64,000 nucleotides of DNA, taken from Bacillus sp. NP157 (lineage in GTDB: Bacteria; Pseudomonadota; Gammaproteobacteria; Xanthomonadales; Rhodanobacteraceae). The position numbers and the translations under genes were made by a program. Below are positions 42,330-51,112 of this stretch, in pieces. The notes under the pieces are model-generated. The model had not been told where the DNA came from, ran no database searches, and saw only the letters and a list, made by a program, of their open reading frames with translations. Location: positions 4,805,001 through 4,869,000 of the forward strand of contig CP076546.1 in NCBI GenBank assembly GCA_018889975.1, given 5' to 3'. Within the stretch, counting starts at the first letter, position 1. Every line of letters starts with the position of its first letter.

Positions 42330-42956
42330 ATGCCGATCGCCTGGTACTTCGACTTCGTGTCGCCCTTCTGCTGGCTGCAGTGGCCCGCCATCCGTGAGCT
42401 GGCCGGCACGCGCCAGGTGGTGTTGCGGCCGATCCTGTTCGGCGCGCTGCTCAAGCAGATGAACCACCTGGGTCCCGCGGAAATCCCGTGCAAGCGCGAG
42501 TTCACCTACCGCTACGCCCTGTGGCGCGCACGCGAGGCGGGCATGCCGCTGCGCTTCCCGCCCACCCATCCGTTCAACCCATTGCCGGCGCTGCGCCTGT
42601 GCATCGCCGCGGGCAATACGCTGGAAGTGGTCGGCGCCATCTACGAATGGATCTGGGCGCACGGCCGCGCGGCCGACACCGCCGAGGCGCTGGCGCCGCT
42701 TGCTGCTTCGTTCGGCATCACCGACCTGCGCGAAGCGCTCTCGGCCCCGGCCGTGAAGGCGGCGCTGCAGGCAAACTTCGAACTGGCCATGGAAGAGAAG
42801 CTGTTCGGCGTGCCCACCCTCGCGATCAATGGCGAGCTGTTCTGGGGCGCCGACTCGCACGACTTCGCCATGGCCTACCTCGACGACCCGGAGCTGTTCG
42901 AAGACGGCGAGATGGCCCGGCTTGGCGACCTTCCCGTCGGCCTGTCGCGGATCTAG
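42330..42956 (+). CDS. DsbA-fold isomerase (2-hydroxychromene-2-carboxylate isomerase type)
   Basis: 208 residues with a thioredoxin fold interrupted by a helical domain. The start IAWYFDFVSPFCWLQWPAI matches the glutathione-dependent HCCA isomerase/kappa-GST branch, with Ser-Pro-Phe-Cys in place of a CxxC redox motif. GVPTLAINGELFWGADS carries the cis-proline and glutathione-site residues. The enzyme is known from naphthalene breakdown, but the chromosomal copies act on unknown substrates. AAGGAG lies 8 nt before the ATG. Confidence 0.9.
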   Translation: MPIAWYFDFVSPFCWLQWPAIRELAGTRQVVLRPILFGALLKQMNHLGPAEIPCKREFTYRYALWRAREAGMPLRFPPTHPFNPLPALRLCIAAGNTLEVVGAIYEWIWAHGRAADTAEALAPLAASFGITDLREALSAPAVKAALQANFELAMEEKLFGVPTLAINGELFWGADSHDFAMAYLDDPELFEDGEMARLGDLPVGLSRI

Positions 42957-42968
42957 CCCGCCCCCGTC

Positions 42969-44339
42969 TCAGGCCACGGCTTTCGCGATACCCGCGATCG
43001 CGGTCTCGACCATGAAGTCGAGTTCTTCTTCGCTGATCACGTACGGCGGCATGAAGTACACGATGTTGCCCAGCGGACGCAGCAGCGCGCCGTTTTCCAG
43101 GCCGTGCCGGTAGACGCGCAGACCGCGCCGATCGGCGGCGGGGAAGGGCGTGCGCGTGGCCTTGTCGGCGACCAGTTCGACCGCCGCGATCATGCCGGTC
43201 TGGCGCACGTCGGCCACGTTCGGATGATCGCGCAGCGGCGCGATGCGCGTGGCCATGTGCGCGGCCAGCACGCGGTTGCGTTCGAGCACCGGGTTGTCGC
43301 GGAAGATCTGCAGGGTGGCCGTCGCCGCACGGCAGGCCAGCGGGTTGCCGGTGTAGCTGTGCGAATGCAGGAAGGCCTTGCCCGCGTTGTATTCCGCGTA
43401 GAACGCCTGGTACACGTCCTGCGTGGTGACCACGGCGGACAGCGGCATGAAGCCGCCGGTGAGGCCTTTGGAAAGGCACATGAAGTCCGGCGACACGCCG
43501 GCCTGCTCACAGGCGAACAGCGTGCCCGTACGGCCGAAACCCACGGCGATTTCGTCCGCGATGAAGTGCACGTCGAACTCGTCGCACAACGCGCGCAGGC
43601 CGGTGAGGTACGAGGGGTGGTACATGCGCATGCCACCAGCGCACTGCACCAGTGGCTCGACGATCACCGCGCAGGTTTCGTGCGCATGCCGTTCGAGCAG
43701 CGTGCGCATCTCGCCCAGGCGGCGCGTGGCGATGTCGGCGGGCGTCTCGCCGGGCTCGCCTTCATAGGTGTCCGGCGAGGGCGCGAGTTCGGGGGTGAGC
43801 AATAGCGGTGCATAGGTCTTGCGATACAGCGCCACGTCGCTGACCGACAGCGCACCGAGCGTCTCGCCGTGGTAACTGCCGGTCAGGGCGATGAAGCGGG
43901 TCTTCTCGCCGTGGCCGCGATTGAGCCAGTAGTGGAAGCTCATCTTCAACGCCACTTCGATCGCGGCCGAGCCGTTGTCGGCGAGGAACACGCGCTCGAG
44001 CCCCGGCGGGGTGATCCGGACCAGTTCTTCGGCGAGCTCCACGGCGGGCTCGTGGGTGAAGCCGGCGAAGATCACGTGTTCCAGCCGGTCGAGCTGGTCC
44101 TTCAGTGCGCCGGCGATGCGCGGCTCCGCGTGGCCGAACAGGTTGGTCCACCACGAGCTGACCGCGTCGAGGTAGCGGCGGCCATCGGCGCCGACCAGCC
44201 ATGCCCCTTCGCCGCGAACGACGGGTACCATGGGCAGGGTTTCGTGGTCGTGCATCTGGGTGCACGGGTGCCAGAGGACGGAGAGGTCGCGCGCCACCAG
44301 CGCGTCGGCCGCCGGGGCGGCGAAAAGGGCGTTAGTCAT
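42969..44339 (-). CDS. bioA: Adenosylmethionine-8-amino-7-oxononanoate aminotransferase
   Basis: 456 residues, PLP-dependent class III aminotransferase. It converts KAPA to DAPA with S-adenosylmethionine in biotin synthesis. The start LWHPCTQMHDHETLP and WWTNLFGHAEPRI are specific to BioA; ADNGSAAIEVALKM, SYHGETLGALSV, IADEIAVGFGRTG and the PLP lysine in CLSKGLTGGFMPLS follow. No other bio gene is in the window. It is convergent with the DsbA-like gene and divergent from gspN. Confidence 0.95.
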   Translation of the reverse strand: MTNALFAAPAADALVARDLSVLWHPCTQMHDHETLPMVPVVRGEGAWLVGADGRRYLDAVSSWWTNLFGHAEPRIAGALKDQLDRLEHVIFAGFTHEPAVELAEELVRITPPGLERVFLADNGSAAIEVALKMSFHYWLNRGHGEKTRFIALTGSYHGETLGALSVSDVALYRKTYAPLLLTPELAPSPDTYEGEPGETPADIATRRLGEMRTLLERHAHETCAVIVEPLVQCAGGMRMYHPSYLTGLRALCDEFDVHFIADEIAVGFGRTGTLFACEQAGVSPDFMCLSKGLTGGFMPLSAVVTTQDVYQAFYAEYNAGKAFLHSHSYTGNPLACRAATATLQIFRDNPVLERNRVLAAHMATRIAPLRDHPNVADVRQTGMIAAVELVADKATRTPFPAADRRGLRVYRHGLENGALLRPLGNIVYFMPPYVISEEELDFMVETAIAGIAKAVA

Positions 44340-44395
44340 CCGCCCATGATCGCCCCGGCGCCCCCGCTCCTCAAGTTTTGCGTCGAGGTGATGGA

Positions 44396-45169
44396 TTGAA
44401 GTGGTTACGCCGTATCGGCCTGCTCATTCTCCTGCTGGTGCTCGCCGCCGGCCTGTTCTACTGGTTCCTCCCGGCCAGCGTGGCGGTGCCCTTCGTGGCG
44501 CAGCGTGCGAAAGGCCTGGTGCTGGAAGACCTCTCGGGCACTGTCTGGGATGGCCGCGCGGGCCGGGTGGCCACGCGCGAGGGCCTGGAGCTGGGCGCCG
44601 CGACGTGGCACCTGGGCCGTGACGTGATCCTCGGCCGCACCCACCTGGACATCCATATGAACGGCCGCGCCGGTCGCTTCGACGGCCACATGGAGCGGAC
44701 CCAGGCCGACCGCGTGGCCTGGCGCGACGTGGATTTCCGCCTCGATGCCGCCGCCGTCGCGGGGCCATCGCTGCCGCGCGAGCTGGTGCCGGTCGGCGTG
44801 ATCGAAGGCAAGGTCGCCCACGCCGAATTGCAGGGCAACTGGCCGGTCGGGCTGGACGCGCAGGTCGACTGGCACGCCGCGGCGGTGAAGACGCCGGAAG
44901 GCCACGTCACCCTGGGCGGCCTCGCCTTCCGGGCCAGCTCCACCGGCGGCGTGCTGCGCGCCTCGCTGGCCGACGATGGCCAGGGCTCGCTCGCCGTCGA
45001 TGCGCGGGTCGCGGCGTCGCCGCTGGGCTGGCGCATGGACGGCAAGCTGGCCCCACGGATCAGCGACAGCGCGCTCAACCACCTGATCGCCCGTTTCGGC
45101 CCCGTCGGGCCGGACGGCTCCGTTATCCTGGCCCGCAAGGCCGGGCTCGCACCGGCGGCCAACCCATGA
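44396..45169 (+). CDS. gspN: Type II secretion system protein N-like
   Basis: About 257 residues. One N-terminal membrane helix (RIGLLILLLVLAAGLFYWFL) is followed by a periplasmic domain whose VLEDLSGTVWDGRAGRV and LHLG-type strand pattern fit the GspN/XpsN family of the type II secretion pathway. No other gsp gene lies here, which is usual for orphan gspN genes. The TTG at 44396 is chosen because GAGGTGATGGA directly precedes it and it gives MKWLRRIGLL; a TTG at 44378 is the alternative. It overlaps hisN (ATGA). Confidence 0.8.
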   Translation: MKWLRRIGLLILLLVLAAGLFYWFLPASVAVPFVAQRAKGLVLEDLSGTVWDGRAGRVATREGLELGAATWHLGRDVILGRTHLDIHMNGRAGRFDGHMERTQADRVAWRDVDFRLDAAAVAGPSLPRELVPVGVIEGKVAHAELQGNWPVGLDAQVDWHAAAVKTPEGHVTLGGLAFRASSTGGVLRASLADDGQGSLAVDARVAASPLGWRMDGKLAPRISDSALNHLIARFGPVGPDGSVILARKAGLAPAANP

Positions 45170-45954
45170 CCGATACGCTCGACAAAGCCCTCGCCGCGGC
45201 CCGTGACGCCGCGGGCGCCGCGGCCGACATCATCCTGCACTACTGGCGCTCGGGCGTGGACGTGATCACCAAGGGCGACGACACGCCGGTGACCGTGGCC
45301 GACCGCGAGGCCGAACTGGCCATCCGCGAGATCCTCGCCCGTGCGCTGCCCGAGGCAGGCATCTACGGCGAGGAATACGGCGCCGACGACACCGCGCGTG
45401 ACTGGCTCTGGCTGGTCGATCCACTGGATGGCACCAAGAGCTTCGTCCGTCGCACCCCGTTCTTCGCGACGGAAATCGCGCTGATGCACAAGGGCGAGCT
45501 GGTGCTCGGCGTATCGTCCGCGCCGGTATACGGCGAGCGGATGTGGGCGGTGAAGGGTCGCGGTGCCTTCCTCGATGGCGAGCGCGTGCAGGTGGCCGAC
45601 ACCGCGGCGATCGCGCAGGCGGTGATCTCCACCGGCAACGTGAAGACGCTGACGCGCGACGCCCGCTGGAACGTGCTGGCCGGCCTGATTCAGGACAGCA
45701 ACCGGATCCGCGGCTACGGCGATTTCTGCCATTACCACCTGCTGGCACGCGGCGGCGTCGACCTCGTCCTCGAGTCGGACGTGAACATCCTCGACATCGC
45801 CGCGCTGGCGGTCATCGTCCGCGAAGCGGGTGGCGTCTTCACCGATCTCGATGGCGGCCCGATCGGCCTCGACACGCGCGGGATCCTTGCAGGAACCCCG
45901 GCGATCCACGCCGAGGCGCTCGCGCGGCTCCGCGGCGTTACAATCGGGGAATGA
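45166..45954 (+). CDS. hisN: Histidinol-phosphatase, inositol-monophosphatase type
   Basis: 262 residues. Metal-binding motifs of the IMPase family are present: GEEYG (near residue 67), WLVDPLDGTKSFVRRTPFF (near 83) and NILDIAALAVIVREAGG near the C-terminus. The KSFVRRTPFFATEIALMHKG segment is characteristic of the HisN branch, which makes histidinol from its phosphate; a general inositol-phosphatase role is the alternative. Overlaps gspN and nudE. Confidence 0.85.
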   Translation: MTDTLDKALAAARDAAGAAADIILHYWRSGVDVITKGDDTPVTVADREAELAIREILARALPEAGIYGEEYGADDTARDWLWLVDPLDGTKSFVRRTPFFATEIALMHKGELVLGVSSAPVYGERMWAVKGRGAFLDGERVQVADTAAIAQAVISTGNVKTLTRDARWNVLAGLIQDSNRIRGYGDFCHYHLLARGGVDLVLESDVNILDIAALAVIVREAGGVFTDLDGGPIGLDTRGILAGTPAIHAEALARLRGVTIGE

Positions 45955-46508
45955 ACAAGCGCCCCACGATCCTCGCGACACGCGACGCACCGGACAGTGC
46001 CCTCCGCAAGGTGGAGCACGTGGACCTGGAGTTCTCCAACGGCGAGCGCCGCACGTACGAGCGGCTCAAGGGCACCGGCTTCGGTGCCGTGCTGATCGTC
46101 GCCATGCGCGATCCGGAAACGGTGCTGCTGGTGCGCGAATACGGCGTCGGCGTGGATCGCTACGAGCTGGGCGTGCCCAAGGGCCGGCTGGATCGCGACG
46201 AAACCACCGAGCAGGGCGCGAACCGCGAGCTGAAGGAAGAAGTGGGTTATGGCGCGCGCAAGCTGAAGATCCTCGGCACGCTGTCGCTGTCGCCTTCCTA
46301 CATGACCCACCTGGCCCACGTCGTGCTGGCCCAGGACCTCTACCCCGAGCGGCTGGAGGGCGACGAGCCCGAAGAGCTCGAAGTGGTGCCGTGGCGCATG
46401 GACCAGCTGCACGAGCTGCTGGCCAGGGACGATGTCACCGAAGGGCGTTCCATCGCCGCCCTGTTCATGGCCCGCGAGTACCTCGCCGGCCGCTACAAAC
46501 CGGCGTGA
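45951..46508 (+). CDS. nudE: ADP-compounds hydrolase, Nudix family
   Basis: 185 residues. The Nudix box G-RLDRDE-TTEQGAN-RELKEEVGY is complete, with all metal-binding Glu residues. The flanking LLVREYGVGVDRYELGVPKG and LSLSPSYMTHLAHVVLAQDL match NudE, which cleaves ADP-ribose, NADH and related dinucleotides. The ATG at 45951 overlaps the hisN stop (ATGA), and its own stop overlaps the GTG of cysQ. Confidence 0.92.
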   Translation: MNKRPTILATRDAPDSALRKVEHVDLEFSNGERRTYERLKGTGFGAVLIVAMRDPETVLLVREYGVGVDRYELGVPKGRLDRDETTEQGANRELKEEVGYGARKLKILGTLSLSPSYMTHLAHVVLAQDLYPERLEGDEPEELEVVPWRMDQLHELLARDDVTEGRSIAALFMAREYLAGRYKPA

Positions 46509-47320
46509 GCGCGCCGCGCCCGCACGCCTGCCTGGACGAGGTCTGCGCCATCGCGCGCGAGGCCGCCGAGGCCATCCTCGCGATCTACGCGCAGGATTTC
46601 GAAGTCATCCAGAAGGAAGACGAATCACCCGTCACCGCGGCCGACCTCGCCGCGCAGGCGGTGATCGCCGCGCGCCTGCAGGCGATCGCGCCGGGCGTGC
46701 CGGTGATTTCCGAGGAGGCCCTCGCGGCACCCTGGTCCGAACGCCGTACCTGGCGCCGTTACTGGCTGGTCGATCCGCTGGACGGCACCCGTGAATTCGT
46801 CAAGCGCAACGGCGAGTTCAGCGTGAACATCGCCCTGATCGAAGACCATCGCAGCGTGCTCGGCGTCGTGCTGGCGCCGGTCACCGGTGACCTGTACGCC
46901 GCGGCCCAGGGCCATGGCGCGTGGCGCGAACGCACGCAGGGCGCGCCGCGCGAAACGATCCACGCACGGCGCGCGCCGGCGTTGCTGCGCGTCACCGGTA
47001 GCCGCTCGCACGCCGGTGTCCGCGCCGCCACCCTGCTTGATCGCCTCGGCGAGCACGAGACCTTCGCGCTCGGTTCGTCGCTAAAGTTCTGCGTGATCGC
47101 CCGTGGCGATGCCGACGTCTACCTGCGCCTTGGCGCGACCTCCGAGTGGGATACCGCCGCCGCCCAGTGCGTGCTCGAAGAGGCCGGTGGCGCGGTGCTC
47201 GACCTAGCCGGTCGCCCGTTCCGTTACAACACCCGCGATTCGCTGATCAATCCTGAATTCATCGCCTGCGGCGACACCAGCATCGACTGGGCCGCCCGCC
47301 TCATCGACCCGGATACCTGA
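46505..47320 (+). CDS. cysQ: 3'(2'),5'-bisphosphate nucleotidase
   Basis: 271 residues. It recycles PAP from sulfate assimilation. IMPase-family motifs: PVTAADLAAQAVI, ISEEALAAPW, YWLVDPLDGTREFVKRNGEFSVNIALI and ATSEWDTAAAQCVLEEAGG. The DGTREFVKRNGEF spelling is the CysQ form. The GTG at 46505 overlaps nudE by GTGA. mazG begins 3 bp after it. The nudE-cysQ-mazG order groups nucleotide-cleansing enzymes. Confidence 0.93.
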   Translation: MSAPRPHACLDEVCAIAREAAEAILAIYAQDFEVIQKEDESPVTAADLAAQAVIAARLQAIAPGVPVISEEALAAPWSERRTWRRYWLVDPLDGTREFVKRNGEFSVNIALIEDHRSVLGVVLAPVTGDLYAAAQGHGAWRERTQGAPRETIHARRAPALLRVTGSRSHAGVRAATLLDRLGEHETFALGSSLKFCVIARGDADVYLRLGATSEWDTAAAQCVLEEAGGAVLDLAGRPFRYNTRDSLINPEFIACGDTSIDWAARLIDPDT

Positions 47321-47323
47321 CGC

Positions 47324-48115
47324 ATGGCCCGACCCGTGGACGACCTCATCGCGATCATGGCGCGCCTGCGCGATCCCGCCGATGGTTGCCCCTGGGACGT
47401 GAAGCAGGATTTCGCCAGCATCGCGCCGTACACGATCGAGGAAGCGTACGAGGTGGCCGATGCGATCGACCGCCACGACATGCACGACCTGCGCGATGAA
47501 CTCGGCGACCTGTTGCTGCAGGTGGTCTTCCATGCGCGGATGGCGGAAGAAGCGGGCGACTTTGCCTTCGGCGATGTCGTCGAGGCGATCTGCGACAAGA
47601 TGATTCGCCGACATCCCCACGTCTTTTCCGACGTGTCGCACGAGAGCGACGCGGCGCGTTCGCGCGACTGGGATCGACTGAAAGCGGAAGAACGCAAGGC
47701 GAAGGGTGGCGACGACCACAGCGCGCTCGCCGGCATCTCGCGTGGGCTGCCCGAATGGCAGCGTGCGGTGAAGCTGCAGAAACGCGCGGCGAATACCGGT
47801 TTCGACTGGCCCGATTACAAGCCGGTGCTGGCTAAGCTTGCCGAGGAGCTTGACGAAGTACGCCACGAGTTCGAACACGGCGCGGACGAAGAACGCGTGG
47901 CCGACGAGATCGGCGACCTGTTGTTCGTCGCGGCCAACCTGGCCCGGCATGCGAAGGTCGACGTATCGCGTGCATTGCGCGGCGCGAACCAGAAGTTCGA
48001 GCGCCGGTTCCGCGCGATGGAAGCGCTGGCCGAAGGCGAAGGGAAGACGATGTCGTCGTACAGCCTCGGCGAGCAGGAAGACCTCTGGCGCCGAGTCAAA
48101 CAGCAAGAGAGCTAA
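47324..48115 (+). CDS. mazG: Nucleoside triphosphate pyrophosphohydrolase MazG
   Basis: 263 residues with two MazG repeats. The first has GCPWDVKQDFASIAPYTIEEAYEV and LRDELGDLLLQVVFHA (the ExxE..ExxD metal site); the second FDWPDYKPVLAKLAEELDEV and RVADEIGDLLFVAANLARH. It hydrolyses NTPs and dNTPs to monophosphates and helps remove ppGpp precursors. End of the gspN-hisN-nudE-cysQ-mazG operon. A REP copy follows 1 bp after the stop. Confidence 0.96.
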   Translation: MARPVDDLIAIMARLRDPADGCPWDVKQDFASIAPYTIEEAYEVADAIDRHDMHDLRDELGDLLLQVVFHARMAEEAGDFAFGDVVEAICDKMIRRHPHVFSDVSHESDAARSRDWDRLKAEERKAKGGDDHSALAGISRGLPEWQRAVKLQKRAANTGFDWPDYKPVLAKLAEELDEVRHEFEHGADEERVADEIGDLLFVAANLARHAKVDVSRALRGANQKFERRFRAMEALAEGEGKTMSSYSLGEQEDLWRRVKQQES

Positions 48116-48116
48116 T

Positions 48117-48138
48117 GTAGGAGCGCGTCTGCGCGCGA
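48117..48138 (+). repeat. REP-like palindrome, forward copy
   Basis: Forward copy with one change (GCGTCTG), 1 bp after the mazG stop. A degenerate half-copy lies near 48267. Confidence 0.8.
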
Positions 48139-48206
48139 TCCCCGCATACGAAAACCCTGCATTTACTACATGCAGTAATCTGCATCTACTCGACACACAA
48201 CCCCAT

Positions 48207-48234
48207 AAAAAAACGCCCACCACAAGGGCAGGCG
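48207..48234 (-). terminator. Rho-independent terminator, minus strand
   Basis: Read on the minus strand, CGCCTGCC and GGTGGGCG form an 8 bp stem (two G-U pairs) followed by seven T. It would end the transcript of the minus-strand periplasmic protein gene upstream. Confidence 0.8.
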
Positions 48235-48294
48235 TAATCAAGCGTGTTACAGGCGCACGTTTCATGAGGAGCGCGCGAGCGCGTGTTGTTTCAT

Positions 48295-48316
48295 TCGCGC
48301 GCAGGCGCGCTCCTAC
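48295..48316 (-). repeat. REP-like palindrome, reverse copy
   Basis: Full reverse copy between the stop of the periplasmic protein gene and its terminator, so it is part of that mRNA's 3' end. Confidence 0.85.
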
Positions 48317-48326
48317 ACGTTACGTT

Positions 48327-48842
48327 TTACTTGGAGGCGTCGGCGCGCTGTTGCATGCGGGCCTTGAACGCTTCCATTTCCTGGTGGCGCTTCTGGTCGT
48401 TGGCGAGGCTTTCGTCGAGGCTCTTCTTCATCGTGGCGATCGCGCCGTCGACGTTGCTCGGGGCCATCTGTGCGCGGGCGAGGTGGCGGTAGGCGTAGTC
48501 GCGCACCATCGGGTTCTGCGACTTGGCCAGCACGTCGTTGTACAGCGCCGGCAGCTCTTTCTGGCGGCCGCTCATGATGTACAGGCGCTCAAGGCCACGC
48601 AGGTCACCGATGACACCGCCCATTTCGGCGCCGTGGCCGCGACCGTGGCCCCAATGGCCGCGATCACCGCCGGGGCCACCGTGGCCCCACTTCTGGCCGC
48701 CGTCGCGCTGCGGGCCGTTCTGGGCAGACTTGGCCGCCGGGGCGGCGGGGGCCTTGGGGGCGGCATCCTGCGCGAAAGCGAAGGCGGCCGAGCCGGCAAG
48801 GAGAAGGGAAGCGGCGCTAACGAGCAGGGTCTTGCGTTGCAT
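48327..48842 (-). CDS. Periplasmic hypothetical protein with a His/Gly-rich segment
   Basis: 171 residues. A signal peptide (MQRKTLLVSAASLLLAGSAA) precedes an Ala/Pro-rich stretch, a His/Gly-rich segment (WGHGGPGGDRGHWGHGRGHG, about 52-71) and a helical C-terminus (LYNDVLAKSQNPMVRDYAYR). The histidine-rich part could bind metal, somewhat like Spy or CpxP family periplasmic chaperones, but their LTxxQ motif is absent. Unknown function. GGAG lies upstream of the ATG. Confidence 0.8.
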   Translation of the reverse strand: MQRKTLLVSAASLLLAGSAAFAFAQDAAPKAPAAPAAKSAQNGPQRDGGQKWGHGGPGGDRGHWGHGRGHGAEMGGVIGDLRGLERLYIMSGRQKELPALYNDVLAKSQNPMVRDYAYRHLARAQMAPSNVDGAIATMKKSLDESLANDQKRHQEMEAFKARMQQRADASK

Positions 48843-49015
48843 GTGGTGTTTCTCCGGGTTGGACTTGCACGGGGAAAAACGTGGCTCGGCGCGGTCGGTT
48901 GACGACCTTGTTGCCCGCCGGTCAGTTTCGTGGGAAATAACGCCGTGCAACCTTTTGCCCCCGGGCGGCATCCATGACCGGGACACCGCGTCACCACTAT
49001 TGGAGGGCACCACCC

Positions 49016-49795
49016 ATGCGTCATCTCTTCCTTGCCGCGCTGCTGCTCGCGCCCGCCGCCGCCATGGCCGCCGACGAACCGCAGTGCAAGTTCCATGCAG
49101 ATCGCAACCTGGACCTCGACCTGGCCGGCGTGCACAGCGTCCGCTTCGTGACGAACTCGCACGACCTCACCGTCGATGGCGCGGCGGGTGGCAAGCCTTC
49201 CGTACATGGCCGCGCCTGCGCGTCCGCGCAGGACATCCTCGACAACCTCGTCGTCGAGCAGTCCAAGCAGGGCGATACGCTCGTGGTCGAACTGAAGGAC
49301 AAGCGCCAGGGTGGCTGGTTCCACTTCAGCGGCGGCAGCTACGGTTACCTGAAAGTCGATGCAAGCGTGCCGGGCAACCTGCCGGTGACGGTCAACGTGG
49401 GTTCGGGCGATGCGCACGTGCGCAACGTGGCGTCGCTCGAAAGCAGCGTCGGCTCGGGCGATCTCGACGTCGAAGGCGTGCGTGGCGCGGTAAGCGGCAC
49501 GGTGGGCTCGGGTGACCTGAAGGTGTCGCGCAGCGGCCCGGTGAAGATCGACACCGTCGGTTCGGGCGACTTCGAAGCCCACCAGATCACCGGTGGCGTG
49601 AAGATCGGCACCGTGGGCTCGGGCGATGCGAAGCTGGTCGACATCACCGGCGACGTCGAGGTCGGTACGGTCGGCTCCGGCGACATCGACGTGGATGGCG
49701 TGAAGGGCAACCTCACGATCCGCACGGTGGGTAGCGGCGATGTCGACCGGAAGGGCGTGACGGGGAAGATGGATTTGCCGGAGAAGTTGCGCTGA
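49016..49795 (+). CDS. Secreted DUF2807/DUF4097-like repeat protein
   Basis: 259 residues with a signal peptide (MRHLFLAALLLAPAAAMAA). The C-terminal two thirds contain seven VGSGD repeats about 19 residues apart (NVGSGDAHV, SVGSGDLDV, TVGSGDLKV, TVGSGDFEA, TVGSGDAKL, TVGSGDIDV, TVGSGDVDR), which should stack into a right-handed beta-solenoid. The family occurs widely as putative adhesins or envelope proteins with no known activity. GGAGG precedes the ATG. Confidence 0.88.
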   Translation: MRHLFLAALLLAPAAAMAADEPQCKFHADRNLDLDLAGVHSVRFVTNSHDLTVDGAAGGKPSVHGRACASAQDILDNLVVEQSKQGDTLVVELKDKRQGGWFHFSGGSYGYLKVDASVPGNLPVTVNVGSGDAHVRNVASLESSVGSGDLDVEGVRGAVSGTVGSGDLKVSRSGPVKIDTVGSGDFEAHQITGGVKIGTVGSGDAKLVDITGDVEVGTVGSGDIDVDGVKGNLTIRTVGSGDVDRKGVTGKMDLPEKLR

Positions 49796-49850
49796 GGGAC
49801 GTCGTGCGGGTGAGTCGCGGATGAGGTCCCAGGTGAGGTCCCGGGTGGGA

Positions 49851-49872
49851 TCGCGCGCAGGCGCGCTCCTAC
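49851..49872 (-). repeat. REP-like palindrome, reverse copy
   Basis: Full reverse copy between the solenoid protein and the permease genes. Confidence 0.85.
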
Positions 49873-49923
49873 AAGGGGGCGGGGCGGTGGTTCGCACGGC
49901 GGGATCACGATCCTGCCGTTAAG

Positions 49924-51057
49924 ATGCGGCAGCGCCTGGCTGGGATCGATCGGATGACGTGGTTGCCTGAGTCGCTGCGGAACCTCCGCCGCGATGTGTT
50001 TTTCCTTGTGTTGCTTGGCGTGGCCATCGTTTTCGCGGTGGCCGCGCCGTCGCGCGTGCTGGCCTGGCCGTCGCTGGTCGACTGGCCCACCATCGCCGCA
50101 CTGACTGGCCTGTTGATCCTGACCAAGGCGGTGGAGCAGAGCGGTGCGCTTGGCCATGCCGGACGCTGGCTGATCGATCGCACAGCGACCCGACGCATGG
50201 CCGCGCTGGGCCTGGTCGCCGCGACGGCCGTGCTGTCGATGCTGCTGACCAACGACGTATCGCTGTTCGTGATGGTCCCGCTCACGCTCAGCATTTGCCG
50301 GATCGCACGCATGCCGGCCACGCGGCTGGTGGTTTTCGAGGCGCTGGCGGTCAATGCCGGATCGATGCTCACGCCGATCGGCAACCCGCAGAACCTGTTC
50401 CTGTGGCAGCAATGGGGCATCGGCTTCGGTGGCTTCGTATGGGCCATGCTGCCGGTGGTCGCCATTGCCATGGTGTTGCTGCTGGCGCTGACGGCGATCG
50501 CGTTCCCGGGCACGCGCCTGGAGGCGCACGACCACGCGGACGAGCGGCTCGATCAGCCCATGCTGATCGTCGCCGCGCTGCTCTACATTCCGTTCCTGGT
50601 GCTGGCCGATACCCACCACGTGGCGTGGGGTCTCGCCGGCGTGGTCGCGGTCTTCGCGCTGTTTCGCCGGCACATCCTCGGCGCGATCGACTGGGGCCTG
50701 CTGCTGACCTTCGTGCTGATGTTCATCGACCTGCGCTCACTGGCCGGGCTGGGCATCGTGAAGGGCTGGCTGGGCGCGCTCGACCTGCAGCAACCGATGC
50801 ACCTGTTCGCGACGGGTGCGCTGGCGTCCCAGGTGGTCAGCAATGTCCCCGCAGCGATCCTGCTGGCCGAGTACTCACACGACTGGCGCACGCTCGCGTG
50901 GAGCGTGAACCTGGGCGGCTTCGGCTTCATCCTCGGCTCGCTGGCGAACCTGATCGCACTGCGGCTGCTCGGCGAGAAGAAAGCGTGGGGCACGTTCCAC
51001 CTGTGGTCCGTGCCGTTCTTCGTCGTGATGGCCACCCTCGGCGCCCTGCTTTTGTAG
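49924..51057 (+). CDS. ArsB/NhaD-superfamily anion permease (YbiR-like)
   Basis: 377 residues with about ten membrane helices. ALAVNAGSMLTPIGNPQNLFLWQQW is the signature of the ion-transporter superfamily of ArsB, NhaD and YbiR; VLSMLLTNDVSLFVMVPLTL is the matching first half. Substrate unknown (anion or Na+/H+). ATG codons at 49924 and 49954 are both possible starts. Its stop TAG is inside a REP copy. Confidence 0.85.
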   Translation: MRQRLAGIDRMTWLPESLRNLRRDVFFLVLLGVAIVFAVAAPSRVLAWPSLVDWPTIAALTGLLILTKAVEQSGALGHAGRWLIDRTATRRMAALGLVAATAVLSMLLTNDVSLFVMVPLTLSICRIARMPATRLVVFEALAVNAGSMLTPIGNPQNLFLWQQWGIGFGGFVWAMLPVVAIAMVLLLALTAIAFPGTRLEAHDHADERLDQPMLIVAALLYIPFLVLADTHHVAWGLAGVVAVFALFRRHILGAIDWGLLLTFVLMFIDLRSLAGLGIVKGWLGALDLQQPMHLFATGALASQVVSNVPAAILLAEYSHDWRTLAWSVNLGGFGFILGSLANLIALRLLGEKKAWGTFHLWSVPFFVVMATLGALLL

Positions 51058-51075
51058 GAGCGCGCCTGCGCGCGA
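51054..51075 (+). repeat. REP-like palindrome, forward copy
   Basis: Full forward copy that supplies the permease stop codon (51055-51057). Confidence 0.85.
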
Positions 51076-51112
51076 TGGCCACCACGACCACCCATCCCAC
51101 GCAGTTACACCA

